Below are positions 1 to 10,545 of a DNA stretch of 64,000 bases, one piece after another (within the stretch, counting starts at the first letter, position 1; each line of letters opens with the position of its first letter). A program made the position numbers and the translations under genes. The DNA is taken from the NCBI GenBank assembly GCA_949316235.1, contig OX438748.1:30064836-30128835 (forward strand). The letters run 5' to 3'. The notes beneath the pieces were generated by a model, which was not told where the DNA came from, searched no databases, and saw only the letters and a program-made list of their open reading frames with translations. Source of the stretch: Oegoconia quadripuncta. Its lineage: Eukaryota; Arthropoda; Insecta; Lepidoptera; Autostichidae.

Positions 1-1185
1 ATAACCCTCATATTTTGTATTTTGCGGGCATCATGTTGGATTTCTTACTATAAAAGATATCCTATGACACTCTAGGGATCAAGACCAATTGAACTGCAAG
101 GGCACTGAAAAATCAGGCAATTTAAATATTCCATGAAACATTATGATTATTACCTACGTCATGCAAAAATTAATCAATACCTATGTCAATAATTTAATCA
201 ATGTCCATTCTAAATGTCAGATATAATTATACAACATTATTAGAATTCGAGATACTAAATACTATTAAACAATGTCAATATACTCAAAATAACATGTAAA
301 TAATCACCATTCAACTGAACATGCTGATACATGTTTTGATGTTTTAATGAAATATTCATTCAAGTCATAAAATACTTACCAATTAACCATTTCTTTAGTA
401 CATTCTTAAATTTGTTACAGTTACATGGGTACTTTTATCACAAATCATGGATTTTATATTAGGTAGGTAACACAAGGCGATCTTTGTCTCTAACGTTTCT
501 AATATGTACGTCAGATACAGATTTGAAAAAATCTTTGTTTTGTCTAACAAACAAACAAATTTCCAAGATAAATATTCCTGTAAGCGACAAAATTCCCCTC
601 TCCTTGAACACAGCTCGCAGTGATTCTTCGTTATTTTTTTTTTAAAAAAGCTACCCATACTTTAAATGTATGAGATTTTCCTAGTTTAGCGAGCGGAGGA
701 GCGCTATAAATGCCTGTGACATACAGATAGGACTTAGAGGTCCGATTTTTGCGTTTGACTGCGGAACTCTAAAAATGTAACTTAAGAAGATTTTTTCTCA
801 TCTGCCCCCCTAATACCTAATGTTGATAGGACAGATGCGAATATTTTTTCTCAGCAAAGCAGCAATAACAAATGGGTTTATTAGATTCGCCGATAAAAGA
901 ACTAAAGATCTATGTATACAAGGTGTAAACGAACGAAAGCAAAACCTCGCGATTTGTAGATGAAAATTTCGCTGTTCATATAAAAATAGCGGATCCGATC
1001 AATGTCTACGGCGTAAGGGTATTTAGTTGTGTGTATTTTTTAAAGTCTTAGAACAAAACATATTCAGTCTCATGGTCTGAGTTACCTGTCGCAAGGTTTT
1101 GCATTAGTTAACAGTATATAATGATACGTGCAAGTTCTGAAAAGTAAATTAAATCGCTTCTGAACATTCCCTTTTTATTTTGCAG
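1..1185. other. Unassigned sequence and an upstream receptor intron
   Basis: No coding exon could be supported here. The segment ends in a normal splice acceptor (ttttgcag) leading into the receptor exon at 1186, so at least its right part is probably the last intron of a gene whose earlier exons lie left of the window. The first ~100 bases match a dispersed repeat seen again at about 1672-1790 and, inverted, at about 62965-63085 (shared text includes atgttggatttt and tatcctatgacactc). Confidence 0.5.
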
Positions 1186-1358
1186 ATGATAGGAGGGAGG
1201 CCGAATTGATTCGTATGTTACGTTACTTGCAAGTACGACGTTTGAACCATTTAGTATTGCGCGTCATTCCTGTCGACATCCGTCTATTGCTGTCCGTGTT
1301 CAGTTTCTGTACTACGTACTTCATCGTGATTATTCAGTTCACACATCTATACGATTAA
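1186..1358 (+). CDS. Gustatory receptor, last exon only (gene partial at left edge)
   Basis: This is the terminal exon of a seven-transmembrane gustatory receptor, a ligand-gated cation channel subunit of taste neurons. It follows a splice acceptor (ttttgcag) in phase 1 and is 173 nt long, the same as the last exons at 4381-4553 and 10214-10386. The peptide has a basic stretch (RMLRYLQVRRLNHLVLR), then VIPVDIRLLL, then the family's TM7 signature TYFIVIIQF, and it ends FTHLYD and TAA. No matching exon 3 or exon 1 was found between 1 and 1185, so the rest of the gene is presumably outside the window. A polyadenylation hexamer AATAAA lies at 1522-1527. Family assignment is firm; completeness of the gene is unknown. 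Confidence 0.85.
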
Positions 1359-1521
1359 ATTTAGTACTGTGTCAATTCTGTCGATATCCATAAATTATTG
1401 ACAGTTTTATTCTACGAAGTTCTAAGTACTTTACATGTATAAAATTTATCAAATAATTACGTATATCTTCAATGTTTTACAAAAAAGGTCTAATTTGTGA
1501 AGATGTTTAAATAGATATTAG

Positions 1522-1527
1522 AATAAA
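1522..1527 (+). terminator. Candidate polyadenylation signal of the upstream receptor
   Basis: AATAAA lies about 165 nt after the stop codon of the exon at 1186-1358. It is the first canonical hexamer seen downstream. Confidence 0.4.
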
Positions 1528-1671
1528 GTACCATAATTTGTTTATATTTATCTTACCTTGGCACTCTATGTCTTTATTATACTGACGTTACGAAATGAAT
1601 ATTGTTATCGAAAAAATGCTATTTTAAATATTATACTTTATTTTTATTTATTTATTTATTTTTATTTTATT

Positions 1672-1790
1672 TAGCATTTCGCGGGCGCCATGTTGGATTT
1701 TTTATCATAAAATGTATCCTATGATACTTGATAAGACGAATCAAACGATACCATGCACTTTGAAATCCGTCAAGGCGTGGCTACAGGAGG
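1672..1790 (+). repeat. Dispersed repeat fragment (also at 1-100 and 62965-63085)
   Basis: The block starting cgcgggcgccatgttgg and including tatcctatgatac matches the window's first bases and, in inverted orientation, 62965-63085. I cannot assign it to a transposon class. The remaining sequence from 1359 to 2290 holds AT-rich intergenic DNA with no supported feature. Confidence 0.5.
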
Positions 1791-2290
1791 TAACATAGAA
1801 ATCTACATAATAATAATATACTTTCACTCGAAAAACATTATCGTCATTCTTTGGGTAGTCGTGTAAAAATTATTAGACATGTTTCAATTGATAAATTAGA
1901 TTTGATATTGTTTACTTATTTGTATGAGTTTAGATACATATACGTATAAAAGGAACGGCTGTAAGATATTTATTTTACCGACAAATATGTGCCTTTCGTA
2001 AATAATTTATTTCAATTTCCACAATGGTCTTTATTTGTCTTAGAATTTTAATTTGAATTACACATATAGGGGCTCTACTAATATACAAGTTTTTAATTTG
2101 GTTAATGTCTGGTTAATAGAGTTTACATCAGTGACATGATTAGATTATTTTAGTGTTACTTTTAAGTAATATTAGTCCAAGATAGATGAGAATGCACTGT
2201 TGCTAGAGTAATCGATATTATAGACCTGTGTTAAAATACTGTAGATATTAATAGATTATTTTAACTTGAGTTTAAATAATAATATAAGCC

Positions 2291-2309
2291 TAGATCGCAA
2301 AATATTTTA
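2291..2309 (+). promoter_or_regulatory. 19-bp element shared by both receptor 5' flanks
   Basis: TAGATCGCAAAATATTTTA occurs 26 nt before the ATG of the first complete receptor and identically at 6968-6986, 43 nt before the ATG of the second. A second shared block (agaatgcactg ... gatatta) is about 2187-2220 here and 6987-7018 there. The order relative to the 19-mer differs. It may be a 5'UTR or proximal promoter element; a role is inferred only from conservation between paralogs. Confidence 0.4.
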
Positions 2310-2334
2310 CATGAAAATGGAGTGAATGAAATAA

Positions 2335-4553
2335 ATGATGAAATTGAGAAGCAGAAGTTATATTAAATATCTTACTAAGGCAAACAATATTATCCCTAAA
2401 TATCTGATTATATTTTGCCTCATAAGCCAGCTATGTTTTGGCTTAGATTTAGGGTTTGGAATAATATTTAAGAAAAAAATTCGGAGGATTACACAGAAAT
2501 TTACTCTTCTTGTATCTATTTGTTATGTAACAATATCATTTCTACCTTTATTGTACAATCAGGTAGACATTTGGTTGTGGGTGAATTGCATTGAATATTT
2601 TTTGTACTTTATCGTCTTAAATAGCACAAGATATACTGTTTATAACTTTATAGTCGATGTATATAGGGTGTGTGACTTCAGAAAATTTCAAAAATATTTT
2701 ATGACTGTCATTGTAGTATATTATACAACAGTAATGTACGTAATGAAACTGATTTTGCTAACGTTTCGTTGCTTAAGTGGGAAAACGCCGGAATGTTTTC
2801 AGTTTAATATATACTTCTACGTATCCTTCTGCATTCCATGGATGAGTTTGGATATACTTGGAGTAATTGAAATACTGCTATTCTATTACATTTATTGTTC
2901 CATGAAAAATTTAAAAGAATCATCTATGAAGTCCGACATGAATGTAAATATCATCGAGAAACGCTATTTGGCTATAGCTAGCTGCTGCGACAAAATTCGC
3001 CCTCTGTACAACAACTTTGTAAGTAGAACTGAATTATCTGCAATTTCTTTATGTAAACTCAAATACGAAATGATAATTGAGACTTTGTTTGTGTTCATAA
3101 TCCATTTTATTAAGATTATTACGACTAATGTTTTTTTTTATGCACCACGGGTTCGTACTTAACCTCAATCACACCTGATGTTAAGTGAAGATGAGGTCGA
3201 AGGTGGAAGCGTACTGACCCGGAAACCCCAACACATTTGGGGGACTGGCTATCTTATCTCTGACAACCGGAACACAACAATGCTATTAACATTGCTGCTT
3301 GGCGGAAGATTTAGATAAGATGGTGGTAGTGGCCAGGCGGACATTTAAAATGCCCTACCACCAACCAAACCGAGTACTTGAACATCAACTAACTCCGCTG
3401 GGGATCGAACCCGCCACCTCCGAACCGTAAACCCAATGTTGTTTACATTGAGCCACGGAGGCGGCGGCGGCGGATGTTTCTGGACATACTACCAACAGCC
3501 TAACAAAACTATTGCTGCCATGAAGATGACACTTGTTTTTGCACAGATGTAATGTTTTAAGTCAGATCCAGCAATGTTATAGTCATACATAACATGATTG
3601 GTAATTCTAATTACAATATTATTATGCGAAACTTAATTGAAATGATAAGTAATCCAATTTTTTACAGACTATCTTAGAACTAAGCATCGGTGTACCGAAA
3701 ATGATGGCTACTTTTTGGTACATGTTGCGTTATATAAAACTAAATGTAAGTGAATATTACGCCATGACAATTCCACACTATTCGTTTACAAAAAATTCTT
3801 CCTTTTTATATTAATAAAATAATTATATTTTTAGGCGGAATGGTATTCTTATTTGACTGAGTGCATAATTGCATTTTACATTGCAATACGAATAATTTTA
3901 CGTGCTGTTATCATCGAAATGGTGAATTCTCAGGTGGATGGCATAAAGTCCATATTAAACGAGATAATTATGAGTGATATTGGTATGTAAATTTGTTTTT
4001 TTTTATAATATTTCATAAGTTTTAACAACTATTTTTTTTTGATGCGGCAGCAATATTATAAAAAATGCGTAAGAATTAACCGGAATTTGCGTAAGAATTA
4101 AGAAATGTAAATTAATTAAATAAGTTATGTAAAGAGTTATTACTTTGAATATTATGTCTGTTTGTGTGAAACGGCTGGACCGATCTTAAACGTAATTTCC
4201 GTTCCGAAAACCGGCGTTGGCGAGATTTTTGAAGATATTTAAGTTTTAACACAGTTTCTTTGTTTATCCGGATGATATTTTCTGAACAGTTTACTAAATT
4301 TGCTATTTGTTTATAATTATTACTAATTTAATCACCTAATCTGAGACTTTGATTTCGTTTTATTATATTTTGCTTTTCAGGTCATAGGAGAACAACAGAA
4401 GTGACTCGTCTGTTGCGTTACTTAAAGATAAGACGTTTGCACCGTTTAGTGTTACGTTTTATTCCCTTGGACTGTCGTCTGTTATTGTCCTTGTTTAGTC
4501 TTTGCTCAACATATTTTATTGTCATAGTGCAGTTTACGCATTTATACGATTGA
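2335..4553 (+). CDS. Gustatory receptor, complete four-exon gene (360 aa)
   Basis: This encodes an insect gustatory receptor, a seven-transmembrane channel-type chemoreceptor of taste neurons. Exons are 2335-3018, 3668-3745, 3835-3982 and 4381-4553, total 1083 nt with stop. All introns are GT-AG and frames join (phases 0, 0, 1). Hydrophobic segments lie at about residues 20-45, 56-74, 79-95, 121-144, 160-188, 258-283 and 335-354. The last contains TYFIVIVQF, the diagnostic TYhhhhhQF motif. The length is typical of the family, slightly short. ATG at 2335 is followed directly by a second ATG at 2338; the second receptor aligns from the same point. The reading frame stays open past the exon 1 donor to 3162, but that extension is intronic. 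Intron 1 (649 nt) holds a SINE. The ligand cannot be predicted. The family is certain; individual splice junctions are very likely because all three are mirrored in the paralog. Confidence 0.92.
3131..3464 (-). mobile_element. SINE-A copy 1 (tRNA-derived), in receptor intron 1
   Basis: This is a nearly full-length copy of the window's most frequent repeat. On the minus strand it starts with a tRNA-like head (ccgtggctcaatgt as A box region, gggttcgatccc as B box), continues with a conserved body (ggttggtggtagggcat, gttccggttgtcagagataag) and ends in a LINE-like tail (cttcacttaacatcaggtgtg) and a short A tract. It is antisense to the receptor and leaves the splice sites untouched. Confidence 0.8.
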
Positions 4554-4654
4554 GGATGTCGACAGGATGACCAACATAGTATACCCGGGATTTGGGTGGA
4601 AGTGAACTTTAGAAAACACGTCATTAGTGAATACTGTTCATAACTGCGGCTTAC

Positions 4655-4660
4655 AATAAA
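4655..4660 (+). terminator. Candidate polyadenylation signal of the first complete receptor
   Basis: AATAAA lies about 100 nt after the TGA at 4551-4553, the first such hexamer downstream. Confidence 0.5.
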
Positions 4661-4877
4661 TATAGATTGGAAGTCGGTACTTGGGTTTATATGGTAGTTT
4701 TTAAATAAAATGAATAATGCATATTTTTATTTATTGGCCAATCAAGCATAAGTAATTTTATTTATAACCTTAGCGCTGAACCATTCGAGCTAGATTAAAC
4801 TATGTCAATAAGTTCCATTAGAAAATATAATGCATATATTTTTAAAGCAAATCATATTAATGAAATAAATTGTATGT

Positions 4878-5452
4878 CAGTGTTAGCGAAGTATCGATAG
4901 TTAGTCGATAGTGTAGTTCCCGTGAATACTATTAACACAGCAATAATATCGATAGTATTGGATTACTGAACTACGATAGTATTGATGATAGCTCTGCACT
5001 ACCGATACTGCCTTGTATTTCGATACTATTAGTCAAAGTCCTTGATCTTGTGACTATACTATTGACTATTGAATCGACAGGTTTGCTTCTCTGGACATAG
5101 ATACTATACATAGTGTTTAATATATGAGCAGCAATACTATCGATAGTATTGCACTTCGTCAATAGTGTTGTCACGTTCCGATACCTCGAACCTAGTCCTA
5201 CTATCGGTCTACTATCCATGCCATATAAATACTATGTGAAATATTGTGTCGAAAACAAAATTACTTCATGAAAGATCTATTTTAGGTTATTAAAATAATC
5301 ATATGTTTTAGACTGAATGGTATTCTTACGTGACTGAGTACATAATTGCATTTCATATTGAAATACAAATAATTTTAACGGCAGTGGTTGTTGAACTACT
5401 ACTATAAATTATCTTACTACTATCGATATTCGACTATCGATCGGCAACAATG
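4878..5452. mobile_element. Possible hAT-like element rich in cgatag palindromes, carrying a receptor exon fragment
   Basis: The block contains many copies of tatcgatag and its palindromic extension caata(c/a)tatcgatagtattg, at about 4893, 4946, 5133, 5421 and 5434, on both sides of the receptor fragment at 5220-5395. The left edge reads CAGTGTTAGCGAAG and the right edge, read on the opposite strand, CATTGTTGCCGATCG. These resemble degenerate hAT-type terminal inverted repeats with cgatag subterminal repeats. No transposase is present and I could not find a clean 8-bp target duplication, so the boundaries and class are inference. Confidence 0.35.
5220..5395 (+). pseudogene. Receptor exon 3 fragment, recent copy of 8914-9089
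   Basis: This 176-bp stretch matches intron 2 plus most of exon 3 of the second receptor (8914-9089) without a gap and with only 3 substitutions. All three fall in the exon part and each changes an amino acid; the intron part is identical. The splice acceptor tgttttag is retained, but the copy stops mid-exon and no partner exons flank it, so it cannot encode a receptor. The first receptor, at 3746-3982, is far more diverged from it. The copy therefore derives from the second receptor. Confidence 0.85.
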
Positions 5453-5595
5453 GTGTCGATTCGGATGTACACCAACTAAACTAAAACCAGTTTTAAAGTA
5501 GTACTGCCTCTTTCTCCCTGGAACAGTACGATGAGACGGCATCACTCCAAAACTGGTTTTAGTTTAGTTGTTGTACTACATCTGAATCGACACCA
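5451..5595. mobile_element. 145-bp MITE with ~48-bp inverted ends
   Basis: The left end (tggtgtcgattcggatgta ... aactaaaaccagtttt) is matched by the reverse complement of the right end (aaaactggttttagttta ... gaatcgacacca). The two arms leave a ~45-bp centre. No coding capacity. The target duplication is not clear. Confidence 0.65.
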
Positions 5596-5974
5596 GTATG
5601 ATATGTGTATAAATAGGTTATCAATATCTCAGTAATAAAATTAAAACATATTTTTTATTTTAAAGTATCTGTCATTCTCTTCGGAATAGCGTCATTAATC
5701 TTTAGCTAAGAATTTCTTCAAAAATTAGAAATATAGTCACACATTTATGTATATGACTACTCTTTTGTGATGTAAATTGAATATTGTAAACGTTTTATTG
5801 CAAATAAATGATTTATCTATTTGTACATATGTCTGTATAAATATTTATAATTTTTTTACATTTGTTCTAGTTTAATTACACTCCATTTATTTATTTGTTA
5901 CTGTGTAACTGTGTGTTATGATGAATATGTTGTGTAACTATTAATGAACCTTAATTATTTGATATAGTGCTAAG

Positions 5975-6245
5975 TGGTTCCGGTACATAAAAATAATGAA
6001 ACCAACCCATCTCTAGGCGATAAAATGCGACTATGGGACTTTTCACTAAAAACATCTAAAAATTTGCAAGTTTTTATGGTTACTGTAACAGCAAGTGAGT
6101 CCATCACTTGCTGTTACGGTGAATTTGTGTCTATTTCTGAAATTCATTAATTTTCATTCATAAAATTTTTAATGTTTGGGACGCCGCATTTGGGGTATAT
6201 CTGATCGACCCATTTGGGATAAAAGTCGTGAAGATACCTATGTAT
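5975..6245. repeat. Dispersed repeat D copy
   Basis: The stretch with cgataaaatgcgactatggg, cttttcactaaaaacatct and atttgggataaaagtcgtga recurs in variants at about 18700-19000, 26370-26450, 48220-48300 and 62470-62640. It also holds a hairpin, aacagcaagtga ... tcacttgctgtt. The class is unknown. Confidence 0.45.
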
Positions 6246-6342
6246 TGAAAAACTAAATAATTATAAATCATGTAAGTGGACAGAACTGTGCCATTACTTA
6301 ATACTAGATTATGGTAAATACTTATCCACTGCAATATAATTA

Positions 6343-6568
6343 TAAATAAATAAATAAATAAATATCTTTGTACATACACACAGCGCCATCTAGTTCCACA
6401 ATAAGCAACTATAGGCTTGTGTTGTGGATAGCAGATGGTTGATAAACTACACAAATACTTTTTTTTTGTAAATAAATACACATATAAATGAAAAACATCC
6501 ATAACTCGGGAACACATGTCTGTATTCATCATACAAACATATGCCCCTAGCGGGATTCGAACCCGAAT
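6343..6568 (-). mobile_element. SINE-B copy 1 (tRNA-derived)
   Basis: On the minus strand the head contains a B box cgggttcgaatcccgct followed by aggggcatatgtttg and gatgaatacagacatgtg; the body includes ggaactagatggcgctgtg and the 3' end is a (TATT)n-like run. The first ~45 bases of the head are missing compared with the copy at 63723. Sequence from 6569 to 6967 is AT-rich with no feature that I can support. Confidence 0.7.
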
Positions 6569-6967
6569 TATATATCTAAATCATTGAATTATTCGCTTAT
6601 TTCATTAAACATTCACTTCTTTTATACTTGGCAGTAATGACTGGAACAGATTCGATTTAATTCGAGTAATTTGGTCACGTTTTAAATTTTATATGGGTAC
6701 TGTTTAATACTCCGTAGTCGGGATTTTTTAATTTTTTATGACTGTTTTTAGTATTGTATGTCCTTTTCTTGGTTTTATTTTACCTGTGCACCAAATTTTG
6801 TCCAAATCCGTTCGTACGTTACGCCATTATTGGGCAACATACAAACATCCAAACAATCGCATTAATAATATTAGTTAGATTGTCAATTATACTAATTGAG
6901 TGTGACCACCTCTATTATTGTTTCATTTGGTTAATGGTATTTATATCTACAACATTGAATATCAGTT

Positions 6968-6986
6968 TAGATCGCAAAATATTTTA
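6968..6986 (+). promoter_or_regulatory. Second copy of the 19-bp receptor upstream element
   Basis: The block is identical to 2291-2309 and lies 43 nt before the ATG of the second receptor. See that entry; the function is inferred from paralog conservation only. Confidence 0.4.
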
Positions 6987-7028
6987 GAATGCACTGCAGG
7001 TCCAGTCATTGATATTAAATAAAAAAAT

Positions 7029-10000
7029 ATGATCATGCCGAGAAACAGAATTAGATATTTTACAAAGCCAGGAAGTATCGTCCCCAAATTCCTAATTTTA
7101 TTTGGCCTCATAAGCCAGCTATGTTTCGGCATAGATTTTGGATTCGCCATAATATTTAGGAAGAGATTACGAAGAATCGCACAGCGATTTACTCTGCTCG
7201 TGTCTATTTCCTACATAACAATAACATTTTTATCTTTATTGTATAATCACAAAAACATTTGGTTATGGGTGGATGTTATTGAGTATTTATCTTACTTTAT
7301 AGTTTTAAATACCACAAAATATACCGTTTACAATTTTATAGTTGATATATATTGTGTATGTGGTTTTACGAAATCTCAAAAATATTTCATGACACTGATT
7401 GTTATATATTATACAACGGCAATGTATCTAATTAAAGGAACATTAATAATTGTTCGTTGCTTAAATGACAAAGCGCCGGATTGTTCTCAATTTAATATAT
7501 ACGTCTACATAATTTTCAGCATTCCATGGATGAGTTTGGATGTGCTTGGAGTTATTGAAATTGTGTTATATTACTACATTTATTGTTTCATGAAAAATTT
7601 AAAAGAAACAGCGATGAAACCCGATATGAATGCGAAGATTATCGAGAAACGCTATTTGGCTGTAGCTAGCTGCTGTGACAAAATTCGCCCTCTATACAGT
7701 AAATTTGTAAGTAGATTACAAATATTTCTAACTGGTACCTTAAATGTTTTTAATAAATAATAAATATAATAACAGAAAACTAAATTCACCCTCAATTATT
7801 AAGATTTAAAGTCTATCATTATGAATATTTTTTGATTGTAGAGGTATAGTTAGAAATTTTACAGTTGACATTTGTTATTTGACAGAATTCAAATTCCCGT
7901 CCAATCTCCGTCAATGTCATTAAGCAATAACAAAAATGGTATACATATATTTAGGACATTATAGATAATTGTATTTGAACTTACCAATCATAATAATATT
8001 TAATTAAGTTAATTTGTTTTTGTCTTCTATCATTTGCACTAATGTTTTTCCACATTTAAAATTTGCATGATTGTGAAATCTGAATGTATGAAAGTAATTA
8101 TTAAAGGAACATTTTTTGTAACTACATTTAAAGCAAATAAATCATCTTATCTTATCTTATCTAAACCACTCTATTTTTTGCACGCAAGTTGTCACTTGCG
8201 ATATAGTTTCTCACACGCTGCTGTACGACTGTCATGTCGCTCATTTTGACAGATTACCGCGACAGAATCTATGATAAAACTATATCGCAAGTTCTCATGC
8301 TACCATTGCTGGAGTCATCAAATCTTTTCATCCGTCAATTTCTCCACTTGCGATAGCGAAACTGAATTCAGCTATATTTGTTTTAATGTAAATAATAAAG
8401 TTTTTTTTTATTTTTTTGGTTTCATTCTCTCCTTTAGGAGAAGGCAAAGGGATCTAGCCCATAACAGCCATGTCTTATTTCTCTTATTTCTTCAGTTTGT
8501 AAGTCAGTCTCAGTCAAAACAAGTAATTCGTCATATACTTGGCGTATACTCAGAGTCTAGTCACGGTCAAGTCATTCTTCAGTAAAGTGGCAGAATGCTA
8601 TACAAAAGATTTTGGCGGCTTCTTGTGGGAACCCGAAAGCTCCGTTACGCACTTTAATTTACACTTCCCTTCACTTGTACACTATCACTAACGTTTGTTG
8701 CACAATATTCTGCCATTATTAAGCTTCAAAAGTTAGAATGCACAAATTATAAGACTTATAAAGAAAAATGCTACTTCACTCGCCGAGTTCCCGCCAAAAA
8801 GCCAGTTTTTTTTTATTACAGACTATCTTAGAACTAAGCATCGGCGTACCGAAAATGATGGCAACTTTTTGGTATATGTTGCATTACATAAAATTGAATG
8901 TAAGTGAACACAGGCCATATAAATACTATGTGAAATATTGTGTCGAAAACAAAATTACTTCATGAAAGATCTATTTTAGGTTATTAAAATAATCATATGT
9001 TTTAGGCTGAATGGTATTCTTACGTGACTGAGTACATAATTGCATTTCATATTGCAATACAAATAATTTTACCGGCAGTGGTTGTTGAAATGGTAAACTC
9101 ACAGGTCGAGGGTATAAAGTCCATATTAAACCAGCTACTTATGTCTAATATAGGTGTGTAATTTATACCTTATGCATGCACGCTTTTTTGATTTTTTGTA
9201 TTTTATTAAAGCAACACATACCGGGACGCATCACTCTTCTAACAATGACAATAAAACTTCTATTATGTCTGGTGATGTATCTCGGAACGTGTTAAGTAGT
9301 TTAATTTATGAGGAGAGAGAGAGAATAATAACAAACCCAAATTATTCAGACCTTAGTTCAGTGATGGGTAGCAGTGTCAAACCTTTCTGCGATATCCAAC
9401 CCGACTGCATTCCTTGGCGATTATGGCATCCCTTATTACATATTACAGAAACACATACAAAATGTTCTACTGCTCAATGATTCTGCTTGAAGTTTTGAAA
9501 TGTAACCTTCTTTTACAATAAAACAAAATAAAATTAAGTACAACGGTTACAACTTATAATATAGTGTTGTATGTATATCCCTCATATAGCGGTAAGACAC
9601 TGATTTTCAGCTAGTATCTTGCTTGTATTTAGATCATTGTATGGTGGCGTAATACGTGTATGAATCATTATGATACGCGTTTAATATAACAGTAATTGTC
9701 AAATATGGGCTCAACCAACATAGTTATCTAAATCCCTACAACGCGAAAAAATCAAGAGAGTTCTATAATTATATTCAGTAGTGGATTTGATGATAAATTA
9801 GCTTTACATAACTTCCAAATTTATTTTTTTAGGTTACGTGGAGGCTACAGAAATGACTCGTATATTGCGTTACTTGAAGTTACGACATTTGCACCATTTA
9901 GTGTTACGTTTTATTCCCTTGGACTGTCTTTTGTTATTGTCCTTGTTTAGTTTTTGCACTACATATTTCATTGTCATAGTACAGTTTACGCAATGATTGA

Positions 10001-10386
10001 GATATGATTGAGAATATCGACAGGATATTAACACGTAACGTTAGTTACGCATAACCTTTGCAATTGTCATGCAGGCAAACTGAACCCTTATAGTTTCATC
10101 GTGTCTGTCGTTTAAGAAAAATAGGGACATAATACATATATATTCAGCAGTGGACATCCTGTGGGTGATGATAATGAATTAGCTTAATATAACTTTTAAA
10201 TTTAATTTTTCAGGTTACAATAAGGCTACAGAAGTGACTCGTATATTGCGTTACTTGAAGTTACGTCGTTTACACCGTTTAGTATTACGTTTTATTCCCT
10301 TGGACTGTCGTCTGTTATTGTCGTTGTTTAGTCTTTGCACTACTTATTTCATCGTCATAGTACAATTTACGCATTTATACGATTGA
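7029..10386 (+). CDS. Gustatory receptor with duplicated last exon (358 or 355 aa)
   Basis: This is a second complete gustatory receptor, a close paralog of the one at 2335-4553. Exons are 7029-7706, 8822-8899, 9006-9153, then either 10214-10386 (isoform of 358 aa) or 9833-9996 (355 aa). All introns are GT-AG with the paralog's phases. Exon 1 encodes five hydrophobic segments and the conserved CCDKIRPLY before the donor; exon 2 encodes ILELSIGVPKMM; exon 3 begins AEWYSYVTE and carries TM6; either last exon supplies TM7 with TYFIVIVQF. The start is ATG 7029 or the in-frame ATG 7035. Intron 1 is 1,115 nt with small inverted repeats. No AATAAA occurs between the two last exons, so transcripts probably run through both to the signal at 10540. 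The ligand is unknown. Confidence 0.9.
8194..8292. repeat. Inverted repeat in receptor intron 1
   Basis: acttgcgatatagttt at 8194-8209 is inverted at 8277-8292, a MITE-like foldback of about 99 bp. A third partial copy (acttgcgata) follows at about 8346. A separate pair, tggcagaat / attctgcca, bounds about 8588-8716. Both lie wholly in intron 1 (7707-8821). Confidence 0.5.
9455..9622 (-). mobile_element. LINE 3'-end fragment (family C) in receptor intron 3
   Basis: The stretch with attacagaaacacatacaaaa, aattaagtacaac(g/t)gttacaac and tagcggtaagacactgatt is repeated at about 59165-59380 and is related to elements at 17775, 27656 and 40860. Those others carry a microsatellite 3' tail, which this copy lacks. 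It sits inside intron 3 of the second receptor. Confidence 0.5.
9833..9996 (+). CDS. Receptor last exon, proximal copy (4a)
   Basis: This is an alternative terminal exon of the receptor starting at 7029. It follows the acceptor ttttttag, is phase 1 like its duplicate, and encodes GYVEATEMTRILRYLKLRHL onward through TYFIVIVQF. Three conserved arginines of the other copies are changed here (R to H twice, RHLHH for RRLHR, and R to L in DCLLLL). The C-terminus is FTQ and stop instead of FTHLYD, from a short deletion before the stop. TM7 and the signature are intact, so it could be functional, but these changes may equally be early decay. Confidence 0.7.
10214..10386 (+). CDS. Receptor last exon, distal copy (4b)
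   Basis: This is the second terminal exon of the receptor starting at 7029, after the acceptor aatttttcag. It is 173 nt, the canonical length shared with 1186-1358 and 4381-4553, and keeps RRLHRLVLR, PLDCRLLLSLFSL, TYFIVIVQF and the FTHLYD ending. The flanks of 4a and 4b also match (cagtggac, aaactgaacc, ttagct upstream; agaaaaatag downstream), so the duplicated unit is about 370 bp and covers intron end, exon and 3' flank. Confidence 0.85.
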
Positions 10387-10539
10387 GAACTTCTACAGGA
10401 TGTAACAGATAGTTAAGTATAACTTTAGCAAATGTCATAGTCAAACTGAACCGTTACAGTTTCACCGTGTCTATCATAGAGTTATTTAAGAAAAATAGTC
10501 ATGTAATACAAAATGTAAATGTAATAATATGTATATAAA

Positions 10540-10545
10540 AATAAA
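10540..10545 (+). terminator. Candidate polyadenylation signal of the second receptor
   Basis: AATAAA lies about 155 nt after the stop of exon 4b. It is the first canonical hexamer after either terminal exon. Confidence 0.5.

Noticed and set aside
3019..3162. Reading frame of receptor exon 1 continues to 3162 (and to 7760 in the second gene)
   Set aside because: A gtaagt donor lies at 3019 and 7707, the paralogs diverge after it, and joining at the donors gives a standard seven-transmembrane receptor.
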